DNA from: Mesorhizobium hawassense
Lineage (GTDB): Bacteria > Pseudomonadota > Alphaproteobacteria > Rhizobiales > Rhizobiaceae
DNA length: 64,000 nt
Assembly (NCBI RefSeq): GCF_003289945.1
Contig: NZ_QMBP01000008.1
Location: 1-64,000 of the forward strand
Direction: 5' to 3'
Both the position numbers and the translations under genes were made by a program. Below, piece by piece: positions 39,002-48,106 of this stretch. A model generated the notes under the pieces. The model ran no database searches. It was given only the letters and a program-made list of their open reading frames with translations, and was not told the origin of the DNA. Position 1 is the stretch's first letter; the number at the start of each line of letters is the position of its first letter.

Positions 39002-40078
39002 ATGAAGTTTGCAGTCGCCATCAGCATGGAGCGCGGATCGCCTGATGCCTCGATGCACACCGTCAAGAACAACATGCTCGAGATGGCCAGGATGGCTGAC
39101 GAAGGCGGGTTTGAGACGCTTTGGACCTCCGAACACCATACGATCGAAGCGACCATTGCGCCGAACCCGTTCCAGACGCTGGTCTGGCTCGGTCAGCACA
39201 CGGACCGCATTCGCCTCGGCACCGGCACGCTCGCCGCTGCCTACTGGAATCCGATCCGGCTTGCCGGCGAATCCGCTTTCTGCGACCACCTGATCGGTGG
39301 CCGCCTGGAATTCGGCATCGCCCGCGGCGCCTATCAATACGAGTTCGACCGCATGCTGCCGGGCACTCAGCAGCAGGAAGGCGTCGGCTACATGAAGGAG
39401 CTTGTGCCGGCGGTCAAAAAGCTCTGGCAGGGCGACTATGCCCATGACGGCCACTACTGGACATTTCCGAAGACTGCCGCCGTGCCGAAGCCCCTGCAGA
39501 AACAGCTGCCGCCGATCTGGGTTGCCGCACGCGATCCCGGTACGTTTGATTGGGCCGTCAGCATCGGCGCCAATATTCTCTCAACGCCACTCTCCTCACC
39601 TGCCGCGGAAATCTACGTGCTGGCCGAAAAATTCCGCAAGGCGATCTCCGATCATCCGGAAGTGCCTCGCCCACGTTTCATGATGCAGCGCCGAACCTCG
39701 GTCTATGCCAAGCCTGAAGACTGGGAGATTCCGGTCCGTTACAGCATCGACTACGGCCGCACGTTCGAAAACCTGATGCAGAACATCGGCACCGTGAAGG
39801 ACGGCTTCCCGGAGGCCGTGCCCTACGAACTCGTCCGAAACAAGGACAATTACAATCCGGACAACATCCGCAAAAACCTGATGTTCGGCACGCCGGACGA
39901 AGTCATCGAAAAGCTGATGGACTACGAGGCCGCCGGCGTCGACCAGTATTGCCTGGGTCTCTCGTTCAACCAGCCCTTCGAATTGCAGCGGCAGACCCTG
40001 CGCCTTTTCATCGACGAGGTCATGCCGGTTTTCACTGCGCGCGAAAAGGACAGGAAGCGCACGGCATCGGTGGGCTGA
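39002..40078 (+). CDS. Luciferase-like flavin-dependent monooxygenase
   Basis: The 358-residue enzyme has the bacterial luciferase-like (beta/alpha)8 fold: MKFAVAISMERGSPDASMH at the start, FETLWTSEHHTIE, IRLGTGTLAAAYWNPIRLAGESAFCDHL, RLEFGIARGAYQYEF and a late FGTPDEVIEKL. Such enzymes use reduced FMN from a partner reductase and insert oxygen, often next to a ring nitrogen or a ketone (RutA and the pyridine-opening enzymes are examples). Its flavin reductase is encoded at 36,466. It is the probable key step of the pathway; the substrate is unknown. Confidence 0.88.
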   Translation: MKFAVAISMERGSPDASMHTVKNNMLEMARMADEGGFETLWTSEHHTIEATIAPNPFQTLVWLGQHTDRIRLGTGTLAAAYWNPIRLAGESAFCDHLIGGRLEFGIARGAYQYEFDRMLPGTQQQEGVGYMKELVPAVKKLWQGDYAHDGHYWTFPKTAAVPKPLQKQLPPIWVAARDPGTFDWAVSIGANILSTPLSSPAAEIYVLAEKFRKAISDHPEVPRPRFMMQRRTSVYAKPEDWEIPVRYSIDYGRTFENLMQNIGTVKDGFPEAVPYELVRNKDNYNPDNIRKNLMFGTPDEVIEKLMDYEAAGVDQYCLGLSFNQPFELQRQTLRLFIDEVMPVFTAREKDRKRTASVG

Positions 40079-40080
40079 TC

Positions 40081-40893
40081 ATGGGCTCCATTGGAACCCT
40101 CAAGGTGGGTGAGGTGAAACTCGCCTATCGGCTTGATGGCGAAGGCGGTAGGCCCCTGCTCTGCATTCACGGCGTAGGCTCCTACAAGGAGGCGTGGGAC
40201 GGAGTGGTGAAAGGGCTGAAGAACGACTTCACTATCTTGACCTTCGACCTGCGCGGCCACGGCGCATCGTCCCGCATCAAAGGCCGCTACGAGATCGAGG
40301 ACTTCGAGCGGGAGGTGATCGCGCTCGCCGACCATGTGGGGTTCAAAACCTTCTCGCTTGCCGGCTTTTCTCTCGGCGGGTTGATTGCCCAGAAACTGGC
40401 GCTGACCTATCCGGATCGCGTCGACCATCTCATCCTGCTGTCGACCGTCGCCGGCCGTACACAGGAGGAAAAGGACCGTGTGGCAGGCAGACTTGCGGCA
40501 TTGATGGCAGGCGAGCCCGGTTCTCACTATGACGCTTCACTATCGCGCTGGCTGACGGAAGAGTTCCAGAAGAACAATCCCGAAAAGATCGCGCAGTTGC
40601 GTGAGCGCAATGCCGAAAACGAGCCGGATTGTTATGCAGCAGCCTATCGGGTGCTGGCGGAAACCGATCTCGGGGACGAGCTTTCAGGGATTAGCATCCC
40701 GACGCTCGTTGCCACTGGCGAAGACGATAGCGGCTCCAATCCCCGCATGGCCGGCTTCATCCATGACAGGATCGCGAACTCGGAGCTCAGGATCCTTCCG
40801 GGCTTGCGCCATTCCATCCTGACGGAAGCGCCCGAACTCGTCGCGTCCATCATGCGTGATTTTCTGGAGAAGACGAGGGAAGCTCATGGATAA
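40081..40893 (+). CDS. Alpha/beta-fold hydrolase
   Basis: The 270-residue hydrolase has an oxyanion segment CIHGVGSYKEAWD, DLRGHGASS, a nucleophile elbow AGFSLGGLIAQ (Ser), an acid in TGEDDSGSNP and the His in LPGLRHSILTEAP, so a complete triad. It starts at ATG 40,081, two bases after the previous stop, and overlaps the next gene by eight bases. In this setting it likely hydrolyses an ester, lactone or amide formed by the monooxygenase, comparable to RutD or enol-lactone hydrolases. Confidence 0.87.
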   Translation: MGSIGTLKVGEVKLAYRLDGEGGRPLLCIHGVGSYKEAWDGVVKGLKNDFTILTFDLRGHGASSRIKGRYEIEDFEREVIALADHVGFKTFSLAGFSLGGLIAQKLALTYPDRVDHLILLSTVAGRTQEEKDRVAGRLAALMAGEPGSHYDASLSRWLTEEFQKNNPEKIAQLRERNAENEPDCYAAAYRVLAETDLGDELSGISIPTLVATGEDDSGSNPRMAGFIHDRIANSELRILPGLRHSILTEAPELVASIMRDFLEKTREAHG

Positions 40894-41275
40894 GTCTCTG
40901 CAGCAGGCCGGCGAAGCTGTTCGTCGCAAGGTCCTTGGCGACAGCTATGTCGATCGCGCGCTCAACAACGCCGATGATTTCTCGCGGCCGTTCCAGGACA
41001 TGCTCAACGAATATTGCTGGGGCATGGCCTGGACTGATGATGCCCTCGACCTGAAGCAGCGCAGTCTACTCAATCTCGGCATGCTGGTCGCGCTCGGGCG
41101 CATGCATGAGTTCCGCATCCATTTCCGCGGCGCCGTGCGCAACGGCCTGACCGAGGCGGAACTGCGTGCGGCACTCACCCAGATCGCCGTCTATTGCGGC
41201 GTTCCGGCCGGCGTCGAAGCCTTTCGCGCCGCCCAGGAAGTACGCGCGGAAATGCATAAGGAAGCGCAGGCATGA
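40886..41275 (+). CDS. Carboxymuconolactone decarboxylase family protein
   Basis: The 129-residue small helical protein has FRIHFRGAVRNGLTEAELRAALTQIAVYCGVPAGVEAF, the core of the carboxymuconolactone decarboxylase family; it lacks the CxxC of the AhpD branch, so a decarboxylase or isomerase-like role is more likely than peroxidase. It overlaps the hydrolase gene by eight bases and the NIPSNAP gene by four. It suggests a lactone or beta-keto-acid intermediate in the pathway. Confidence 0.87.
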   Translation: MDKSLQQAGEAVRRKVLGDSYVDRALNNADDFSRPFQDMLNEYCWGMAWTDDALDLKQRSLLNLGMLVALGRMHEFRIHFRGAVRNGLTEAELRAALTQIAVYCGVPAGVEAFRAAQEVRAEMHKEAQA

Positions 41276-41586
41276 TCGTCGAAGAGCGCATCTACCGCAT
41301 TCGCGGCGGCAAGATGCAGGAGTATCTGAAACTTGTCCGCGAGGAAGGCATTGCCATTCAGGCGCCGATCCTCGGCAACCTGATCGGATACTTCGTCACC
41401 GAGATCGGCCCGCTCAGCCATGTGGTCCACATGTGGGGTTATGCGAGCCTCGACGACCGTGCCGTACGCCGCAGCAATCTAGCGGAAGATCCACGCTGGC
41501 AGGCGTTCATCCCGCGGCTGACGGCTCTGATCGAAAGCTCCGAAAACCGCATCCTGCTGCCGACCGATTTTTCGCCGCTGCGCTGA
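41272..41586 (+). CDS. NIPSNAP family protein
   Basis: The 104-residue protein begins MIVEERIYRIRGGKMQEYLKL and contains IGYFVTEIGPLSHVVHMWGYASLDDR, typical of NIPSNAP proteins with a ferredoxin-like dimeric fold. It overlaps the preceding stop (ATGA). It resembles the protein at 18,273 in family only, not closely. Role in the pathway is unknown; a small isomerase or lyase is plausible. Confidence 0.82.
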   Translation: MIVEERIYRIRGGKMQEYLKLVREEGIAIQAPILGNLIGYFVTEIGPLSHVVHMWGYASLDDRAVRRSNLAEDPRWQAFIPRLTALIESSENRILLPTDFSPLR

Positions 41587-41659
41587 GCCAGCGCGCGCAA
41601 GCACCGCAACGACCTTGCACGCCATGCCGTGCCCAACATCTAACAAAGGAATGACCGAG

Positions 41660-42259
41660 ATGGTCCAGCTCAACGTTCGCAAATACGCAACCTTCGTTGA
41701 AGAAACGCTGATCGAGGGCGGCAAGGCCGCCGACCGGCCAATCCGCTCGGTCGTCGTCGCCGCCGTACTGCGCAATCCCTGGGCCGACCGTGGCTGGGTC
41801 GAGAACCTGCGCCCGGAAATCCTCTCGCTTGCCCCGCCGCTCGGCCGCGAACTGACCGCCCGGCTGACCGCTCTGATGTCCGCCGACCAGGTCGAGGCCT
41901 ATGGCAAAGCCGCCGTCGTCGGCGTCAACGGCGAGATCGAGCACGCATCCGGCCTGATTCACACACTCCGTTTCGGCAACATGTTCAGGGAGGCCGTGAA
42001 TGGCACGACCTATCTTAGCTTCACCAACATCCGCACCGCGCCAGGCGCACTCATTTCGCTGCCGATGATCCACAAGAGCGAAACCGGCAAGCGCTCGCAC
42101 TTTCTCACAGCTACCTTCCAGATGGTCGACGCCCCGGCTCCCGACGAAATCCTGGTTGCGATCGGGGCCAGTGACGGTTCGCGCGCTCATCCGCGCATTT
42201 CGGACCGGTTCCAGGACATGGAAGACATGGCGAAGGACGCCGCCGCCAAGCCATCCTGA
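41660..42259 (+). CDS. DUF1185 (amino acid synthesis) family protein
   Basis: The protein, of about 199 residues, matches the DUF1185 family, whose members start near QLNVRKYATFVEE and contain AADRPIRSVVVAAVLRNPWA and GRAAVVG-like segments (here GKAAVVGVNGEIEHAS). AAAGGA lies nine bases before ATG 41,660; an ATG at 41,651 directly abuts it and is less likely. The biochemical role is unproven; the family recurs beside flavin monooxygenase and hydrolase genes in proteobacterial catabolic clusters, suggesting a ring-processing hydrolase or lyase. Confidence 0.82.
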   Translation: MVQLNVRKYATFVEETLIEGGKAADRPIRSVVVAAVLRNPWADRGWVENLRPEILSLAPPLGRELTARLTALMSADQVEAYGKAAVVGVNGEIEHASGLIHTLRFGNMFREAVNGTTYLSFTNIRTAPGALISLPMIHKSETGKRSHFLTATFQMVDAPAPDEILVAIGASDGSRAHPRISDRFQDMEDMAKDAAAKPS

Positions 42260-42331
42260 TCTCGACAAGCTTCTCTTCGGCATGCCGGCCTGCACCCAAA
42301 AGGTCGGCGCGACAGCCTCAAGGCCCATCAG

Positions 42332-43258
42332 ATGACCCTATTGTATCACGCAGATGCCGAGCGCGGCGCCGAATGGGCTGCGTTGTTCGCCGAAAGGGCG
42401 CCTGAAATTGCTTTTGAGTATCGTCCGGATGCAATCGCGCCGGAGGCTGTTCGTTTTCTCGCCGTCTGGCATCCCCAGGTCGGCATGTTGCAGCGCTACA
42501 GCAATCTTGAGGTCCTCTTCTCCCTGGGTGCCGGCGTCGATCAGTTCGATCTCGGCGACATTCCCCACGGATTACCGCTGGTGCGCATGGTCGAGCCCGG
42601 CATTGCACAGGGGATGGCGGAATATGTCTCGCTTTCCGTCATGCTGCTGCACCGGCATTTCCTGGATTATGTGGGCGAGCAACGGGCCGAAATCTGGAGG
42701 CTGAAGCGGTTTCATCCAACCTCCCGGCTGCGGGTGGGCTTTCTCGGCGCGGGTGTGCTTGCTCAGGCGGCTATTGCCATGCTGCGGCCGTTCGGTTTTG
42801 CGCTCAGCGCCTGGAGCCGCAGCGAAAAGGCGATCGAAGGCGTCACCTGTTACCAGGGAGAAGACGGGCTGAACGCCTTCCTGCCGCAATGCGACATCCT
42901 CGTCTGCCTTTTCCCGCTGACGCCGGAGACGCGCAGCATGCTGAACGGTGCGCTGTTTTCGAAGCTCCCGAAGGGTGCAGCCCTTATCAACTGCGGACGC
43001 GGCCAACACCTGGTACAGGACGATCTGATCGATGCGCTGGCCACCGGGCAACTCTCACGAGCGATCCTCGATGTCACCGATCCCGAACCGTTGGGGCCGG
43101 GGCATCCGTTCTGGAGCCACGAGAAGATCTTCCTGACGCCGCATACCGCCAGCGTGACCCAGCCGGATACGGCGGTCGATGCCGTCATCGACAACATCCG
43201 CCGTCACCGCGCGGGCAAGACGATGGTCGGTCTCGTCGACCGCAACTCCCTTTACTGA
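42332..43258 (+). CDS. GhrA-like 2-hydroxyacid dehydrogenase
   Basis: The 308-residue D-2-hydroxyacid dehydrogenase resembles glyoxylate/hydroxypyruvate reductase A: VWHPQVGMLQRYSNLEVLFSLGAGVDQ, cofactor loop VGFLGAGVLAQ, catalytic Arg in NCGRGQH, Glu in DPEPLG and His in LTPHTASV, all present. It reduces glyoxylate, hydroxypyruvate or a similar 2-keto acid with NAD(P)H. It stands 72 bases after the DUF1185 gene and 17 before gabD-like, in the same orientation. It may remove a two- or three-carbon keto acid made in the pathway. Confidence 0.85.
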   Translation: MTLLYHADAERGAEWAALFAERAPEIAFEYRPDAIAPEAVRFLAVWHPQVGMLQRYSNLEVLFSLGAGVDQFDLGDIPHGLPLVRMVEPGIAQGMAEYVSLSVMLLHRHFLDYVGEQRAEIWRLKRFHPTSRLRVGFLGAGVLAQAAIAMLRPFGFALSAWSRSEKAIEGVTCYQGEDGLNAFLPQCDILVCLFPLTPETRSMLNGALFSKLPKGAALINCGRGQHLVQDDLIDALATGQLSRAILDVTDPEPLGPGHPFWSHEKIFLTPHTASVTQPDTAVDAVIDNIRRHRAGKTMVGLVDRNSLY

Positions 43259-43275
43259 ACATTTCAAGGACGACC

Positions 43276-44733
43276 ATGACCAGGCACGGTTTGAAAGACC
43301 CTTCGCTGTTTATCGAGAAAGCCTATGTCGGCGGGGGATGGCAGGATGCCGTTTCCGGCAATACGCTTGATGTCGACAACCCTTCCAACGGCCAAACCAT
43401 CGGCACCATTGCCGCCTGCGGGGCCGTTGAGACGAACGCCGCGATCGCGGCGGCCGACACTGCCTTCAAGAGCTACCGCAAGACCACCGCGGAACAGCGC
43501 GCCGCCCTGCTGGAGCGCTGGTACGACCTCGTCATCGAAAACCTCGACGATCTCGCCCGTATCATGACGCTCGAACAGGGCAAGCCGCTGGCCGAAGCCG
43601 CCGGTGAAGTGCGTTACGGTGCAAGCTTCATCAAATGGTTCGCCGAAGAAGCGCGGCGCGTCAACGGCTATACGATCCCCTCCCCCTCGCAGGATCGCCG
43701 CATAATCGCGCTGAAAGAGCCGGTCGGAGTCAGTGCCGCGATCACGCCGTGGAACTTCCCGATCGCAATGATCACCCGCAAATGCGCGCCGGCGCTCGCC
43801 GTCGGTTGCCCGATCATCGTCAAGCCGTCGGAGCTGACCCCGTATTCGGCGCTGGCTCTGGCGCTGCTGGCAGAACGCGCCGGCTTTCCACGCGGTACGC
43901 TCAGCGTCATCACCGGCCTGCCGCAGGAGATCGGCGCCGCACTTACCGGCAGCGAAACGGTGCGCAAACTCTCCTTCACCGGCTCGACACGGGTCGGGGC
44001 GCTGCTGATGGAACAGTGTGCCGGCACGATCAAGCGCCTCAGCCTTGAACTTGGCGGCAATGCGCCCTTCATCGTATTCGACGATGCCGATCTCGACCTG
44101 GCGGTCGCCGGCGTCATGGCCAGCAAGTTCCGCAATGCCGGCCAGACTTGCGTCTGCGCTAACCGCGTGCTCGTTCAGAACGGCATATACGAACGTTTCG
44201 CCGCCCGCCTGCTGGAAGAAGTCGCAAAGCTCAGTGTTGGGGACGGCCTCAACAGCGGCAGCAATCTCGGCCCATTGATCAACGGTGCCGCCGTCGAAAA
44301 AGTTCGCGCCCATACCACGGACGCCCTGGCCAAAGGGGGAAGCCTTCTCACCCGCGAGACTCCGGACGATGCCGGACGTTTCGTCACCCCGATCGTGATC
44401 GGCAATGCGACGGTCGACATGCGCCTCGCCAACGAGGAAACCTTCGGGCCGCTGGTCCCGCTTTTCCGCTTCGATACAGACGAAGAGGCAATCGAGATCG
44501 CCAACAGCACGCCGTTCGGCCTCGCTTCCTATTTCTACACACAGGATCTCAAGCGCTCCTGGCGTGTCGCGGAGGCACTCGAATTCGGCATGGTGGGTCT
44601 CAATACCGGCAGCGTCTCCATGGAAGTCGCGCCCTTCGGCGGCGTCAAACAATCTGGCCTCGGCCGTGAAGGCGCGCAGGTCGGCATCGACGAATATCTG
44701 GAAACCAAGAGCTTCCACATTGCCGGCCTCTGA
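43276..44733 (+). CDS. gabD: Succinate-semialdehyde dehydrogenase
   Basis: The 485-residue enzyme is close to GabD in length and motifs: ITPWNFPIAMITRK, the Glu in LELGGNAPFIVFDDADL, the catalytic Cys in NAGQTCVCANR (with the neighbouring second Cys seen in GabD) and VAPFGGVKQSGLGREG. It oxidises succinate semialdehyde to succinate with NAD(P). It starts at ATG 43,276 with AAGGA upstream. The next gene is a GabT-like transaminase, so the end product of the cluster is likely to enter at succinate semialdehyde or 4-aminobutyrate. Confidence 0.88.
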   Translation: MTRHGLKDPSLFIEKAYVGGGWQDAVSGNTLDVDNPSNGQTIGTIAACGAVETNAAIAAADTAFKSYRKTTAEQRAALLERWYDLVIENLDDLARIMTLEQGKPLAEAAGEVRYGASFIKWFAEEARRVNGYTIPSPSQDRRIIALKEPVGVSAAITPWNFPIAMITRKCAPALAVGCPIIVKPSELTPYSALALALLAERAGFPRGTLSVITGLPQEIGAALTGSETVRKLSFTGSTRVGALLMEQCAGTIKRLSLELGGNAPFIVFDDADLDLAVAGVMASKFRNAGQTCVCANRVLVQNGIYERFAARLLEEVAKLSVGDGLNSGSNLGPLINGAAVEKVRAHTTDALAKGGSLLTRETPDDAGRFVTPIVIGNATVDMRLANEETFGPLVPLFRFDTDEEAIEIANSTPFGLASYFYTQDLKRSWRVAEALEFGMVGLNTGSVSMEVAPFGGVKQSGLGREGAQVGIDEYLETKSFHIAGL

Positions 44734-44771
44734 TTTTTCGAAACATCCCAATCCTGAATGGAGCCCCTCTG

Positions 44772-46052
44772 ATGGCTGAAACCGCATCAAAAACCGCCTT
44801 TCTCCTCTCCCGCCGGCAGGACAACATCCCGCGCGGCATCGCCACCGCCCATCCGGTAGTCGCCGCGAAGGCGAAGGGCAGTGAACTGTGGGACATCGAA
44901 GGCCGCCGTTACCTCGATTTCGTTGGTGGAATCGGCGTGTTGAACATCGGCCACAACCATCCGCGTGTCGTCGAGGCCGTAAAGGCGCAGCTCGACAACG
45001 TCACGCATGCATGCTTCCAGGTGGTGAGCTACGAACCCTATGTCGCCCTCTCGGAAAAGCTGAACGGCCTCGTCGGCGAGGGCTATAAAAGCGTGTTCTT
45101 CACGACCGGCGCAGAAGCTGTCGAGAACGCGGTGAAGATCGCCCGCGGTTACACGAATCGGCCGGCCGTCATCGCCTTTCGCGGCGGCTTCCACGGCCGC
45201 ACGTTGCTCGGCATCACGCTGACCGGCATGAGCCAGCCCTACAAGCAGAATTTCGGCCCCTTCGCTCCGGAGGTCTTCCACATTCCTTATCCCAACGCCT
45301 ATCGCGGCGTGGCGACACAAGATGCGCTGGCGGCCCTCGAGGAAGTCTTCGCCACCGAAGCGACGCCGGAACGCGTCGCCGCTATCATCATCGAGCCGGT
45401 ACAGGGCGACGGCGGTTTCCTGGCAGCCCCTGTCGAATTCATGCAGGCCCTGCGTGAAATCACCCGGAAACACGGCATCGTGCTGATCGCCGACGAGATC
45501 CAGACCGGCTTCGGTCGTACCGGCAAGATGTTTGGTTTCCAGCATTCCGGCGTCGAACCAGATCTGGTGACAGTCGCAAAAAGCCTCGCCGGCGGGTTCC
45601 CGCTGTCCGGCGTGGTCGGCAAGGCCGAAATCATGGACGCGCCGCTGCCCGGCGGTCTCGGCGGCACCTATGGCGGAAACGCAATTTCCTGTGCCGCAGC
45701 TTTGGCCGTAGTTGAGGCGTTCGAACAGGACAACCTCCTCGAAAACGGCCGACAACGCGCCGCCGAGTTGAAGGTCGGTCTGGAATCCCTACAGCAGAAG
45801 TATGATTTCGTAGGAGAAGTGCGCGGCCTCGGCTTCATGCTGGCGATGGAAATCGTCAAGGACCGCAAGAGCAAGGCACCGGATGCAGATCGCACCCAGC
45901 GCATTCTCGAAGAGGCTTGCAAGGCCGGGCTCCTGGTCATCAAATGCGGCGTACATCGCAACGTCGTTCGCTTTCTTGCGCCGCTGGTCACCACCAGCGA
46001 ACAAATCCAGGAAGCGCTGGCAATCGTCCACAAGGCACTGGCCGCAGCCTGA
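44772..46052 (+). CDS. gabT: 4-aminobutyrate aminotransferase
   Basis: The 426-residue class III aminotransferase has FRGGFHGRTLLGITLTG, the cofactor Asp in LIADEIQTGFGRTG and the Schiff-base Lys in TVAKSLAGGFPLSGV, close to GabT. It moves the amino group of 4-aminobutyrate (or 5-aminovalerate) to 2-oxoglutarate, giving succinate semialdehyde for the adjacent dehydrogenase. It is the last intact gene of the cluster; a truncated gene follows after 40 bases. Confidence 0.88.
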   Translation: MAETASKTAFLLSRRQDNIPRGIATAHPVVAAKAKGSELWDIEGRRYLDFVGGIGVLNIGHNHPRVVEAVKAQLDNVTHACFQVVSYEPYVALSEKLNGLVGEGYKSVFFTTGAEAVENAVKIARGYTNRPAVIAFRGGFHGRTLLGITLTGMSQPYKQNFGPFAPEVFHIPYPNAYRGVATQDALAALEEVFATEATPERVAAIIIEPVQGDGGFLAAPVEFMQALREITRKHGIVLIADEIQTGFGRTGKMFGFQHSGVEPDLVTVAKSLAGGFPLSGVVGKAEIMDAPLPGGLGGTYGGNAISCAAALAVVEAFEQDNLLENGRQRAAELKVGLESLQQKYDFVGEVRGLGFMLAMEIVKDRKSKAPDADRTQRILEEACKAGLLVIKCGVHRNVVRFLAPLVTTSEQIQEALAIVHKALAAA

Positions 46053-46092
46053 CGGCTGGCGATACGACCGGCGATACCGAGGAATCATTCCC

Positions 46093-46260
46093 ATGAAATC
46101 ATATAGGATCGCCGTGATACCGGGAGACGGCATCGGCGTCGAAGTCGTTGACGCTGCCTGGATCGTCCTTCAGAAGGCTGCCTCGAGGCGCGGCTTTGCG
46201 CTGGATGCCGAGCGCTTCGAAGTGGAGGTCGTTCATCTCGTTACACCGCAACTTTTTTGA
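46093..46260 (+). pseudogene. N-terminal fragment of isopropylmalate/tartrate dehydrogenase family gene
   Basis: ATG 46,093 begins MKSYRIAVIPGDGIGVEVVDAAW, the strongly conserved start of 3-isopropylmalate/tartrate dehydrogenases. Homology stops after about 45 residues, and the frame ends at a stop after 55, whereas the family needs about 350. The break is near 46,215. The following 200 bases hold another unidentified fragment up to the convergent aminotransferase gene. Confidence 0.75.
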
Positions 46261-46468
46261 TCTGCCAATGGACCTCGTAGGGCCGATCCCTCGGAACACG
46301 GAGTTCAGGCTGCCGACGGGTTTTGCACATCGAGGTGGACCAGATCCGAGGGACAGGCCGAAGCCGATTTTCCCTCGAGATTTGTTCACGCCGGACCTTC
46401 CGAAAGTGGAAGTGGGAATTTACAATGAATACCTGCTGCCAACTGCTATTTGGGTTGGCGCTCGACTT

Positions 46469-47875
46469 TCATAAAATCTTTTCCCCAGTCTGAACGAGTT
46501 CGTCCATGACAGCCCGCACCGCGGATTCTGCAATAGAAACGATTTCGTCCACTTCTTGTTTCGTCGTAACGAGTGGCGGGGCGAACCCCAGAATATCGCC
46601 CTGCGGCATGGCGCGGGCAATGAGCCCACGGCTGCGAGTGGCCTTCGATATACGTGCACCTACGGTAAGCTCGGGCGCAAAACGCTGTTTCTTTTGACGA
46701 TTTGCAACGAATTCAATGGCGGCCATCAAACCCACTCCGCGGACTTCACCTACGATGGGAAGTTGAGCGAATTTCGCCTTCAGTTGCTCCTGGAAATATC
46801 CACCAACATCGCGTGCATTGCCCGGCAAGTCCTCCTTTTCGACAATATCGAGAACGGCATTGGCGGCAGCTGCGCCGATTGGGTGACCTGAATAGGTGTA
46901 GCCATGCGAAAAGGCCCCTACGCGATCCGCCCCTTCCTCCATGACCTTGTAGACTTTTTCGCCAACAATAGCGCCCGATAGCGGGAAATATGCCGACGTC
47001 AAGCCTTTGGCAACGGTGATCAAGTCGGGCTCTATTCCGTAATGCTGTGAACCGAACATCGATCCCGTACGGCCAAAGCCGGTAATAACTTCGTCGGCAA
47101 TCAGCAGAACATCATATTTCTTCAGAACGGTTTGTATTTCCTCCCAATAACCTTGCGGCGGGGGCGTGATTCCGCCCGTGCCAAGGACTGGCTCGGCAAT
47201 AAAAGCTCCAATTGTATCCGGGTCTTCGCGCAGGATTAGTGCTTCAAGTTCGGCAGCGCGACGTTTGGAAAATTCAAGTTCAGTCTCACCAGCTTCGGCA
47301 CCCCAATAATGATGTGGCGTGCCAGTGTGAATGATGCCCGTAAGCGGGAGATCCATATGATCGTGGTAAAAACTCATACCCGTCATGGAGCCGGAGATCA
47401 CGCTGCAACCATGATATCCTCTCTCGCGGGAGATGATCTTCTTCTTGTTGGGCTTGCCACGCAGGTTGCTGTAATACCAAACAAGCTTAGCCTGTGTTTC
47501 ATTGGCGTCGGAGCCGGACATACCGTAGAAAACCTTGCTCATCTTCCCGGGCGCCATCTTCACCAGGCGGTCGGAAAGAATGGCCAGCTCGTCGGTCGTA
47601 TGCGCCGCATAGGAGTGATAGTAGGCCAAGCGATACGCTTGGCGTGAGATTGCTTCAGCCACTTCTGTGCGACCGTAACCGACATTTACGCAATAAAGGC
47701 CGGCGAAACCATCGATGAGCTGTTTGCCGCTTGCGTCCTCAATACGGATGCCTTTGCCGGTTTCAACGATCGTGGGATCGCCCATCTTGCCGCTGGCAAA
47801 ATCCTTCAGTTGGGTAAAGGGATGGAGAACGCTATTGCGATCCATTTCTGCGATCTTGGTGATGTCGATTGTCAT
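46469..47875 (-). CDS. Class III (omega) aminotransferase
   Basis: The 468-residue enzyme begins MTIDITKIAEMDRNSVLHPFTQL, contains YHGCSVISGSMTGM, the Asp in LLIADEVITGFGRTG and the Lys in TVAKGLTSAYFPLSG, and ends in ARAMPQGDILGFAPPLVTT. It belongs to the beta-alanine/putrescine/taurine-pyruvate type. The frame upstream of ATG 47,875 is not homologous and overlaps a dehydrogenase fragment. GC is lower than the flanks. A decayed relative of its C-terminus is found at 51,821. It probably deaminates an imported amine in concert with the adjacent ProVWX transporter. Confidence 0.87.
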   Translation of the reverse strand: MTIDITKIAEMDRNSVLHPFTQLKDFASGKMGDPTIVETGKGIRIEDASGKQLIDGFAGLYCVNVGYGRTEVAEAISRQAYRLAYYHSYAAHTTDELAILSDRLVKMAPGKMSKVFYGMSGSDANETQAKLVWYYSNLRGKPNKKKIISRERGYHGCSVISGSMTGMSFYHDHMDLPLTGIIHTGTPHHYWGAEAGETELEFSKRRAAELEALILREDPDTIGAFIAEPVLGTGGITPPPQGYWEEIQTVLKKYDVLLIADEVITGFGRTGSMFGSQHYGIEPDLITVAKGLTSAYFPLSGAIVGEKVYKVMEEGADRVGAFSHGYTYSGHPIGAAAANAVLDIVEKEDLPGNARDVGGYFQEQLKAKFAQLPIVGEVRGVGLMAAIEFVANRQKKQRFAPELTVGARISKATRSRGLIARAMPQGDILGFAPPLVTTKQEVDEIVSIAESAVRAVMDELVQTGEKIL

Positions 47876-47887
47876 GCCAGAAGTCCT

Positions 47888-48106
47888 TTCAAGCAGCGAG
47901 ATTGCCGCAGCGAACGAATTTTCCTTCGAGATATTCCGTGAGGCCATGATGTGAATCCTCACGACCAAGGCCGAATTGCTTCCAGCTACCGAGGGGAATG
48001 GGGCCACCGGTGAATTTCGGCGTGTTAGCGGCGATCGTGCCGTATTTAGGCCGGTCGGTAAGACGCATCGCACGGCCTAGATCGTTAGTGTAAACATAGG
48101 CCGCTA
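47888..48106 (-). pseudogene. C-terminal fragment of an aldehyde dehydrogenase
   Basis: The minus strand reads LAAYVYTNDLGRAMRLTDR, continues through TPKFTGGPIPLGSWKQFGLGRE and ends GLTEYLEGKFVRCGNLAA-stop. This is the last 70 or so residues of a betaine/succinate-semialdehyde-type dehydrogenase. Everything upstream, including the active-site Cys, is missing; the sequence switches near 48,106 to an M20 peptidase fragment. Confidence 0.8.

Noticed and set aside
46300..46468. Possible second gene fragment after the dehydrogenase start
   Set aside because: Reads protein-like (PDLPKVEVGIYNEYLLPTA), but I cannot assign a family, so it is not listed as a pseudogene.
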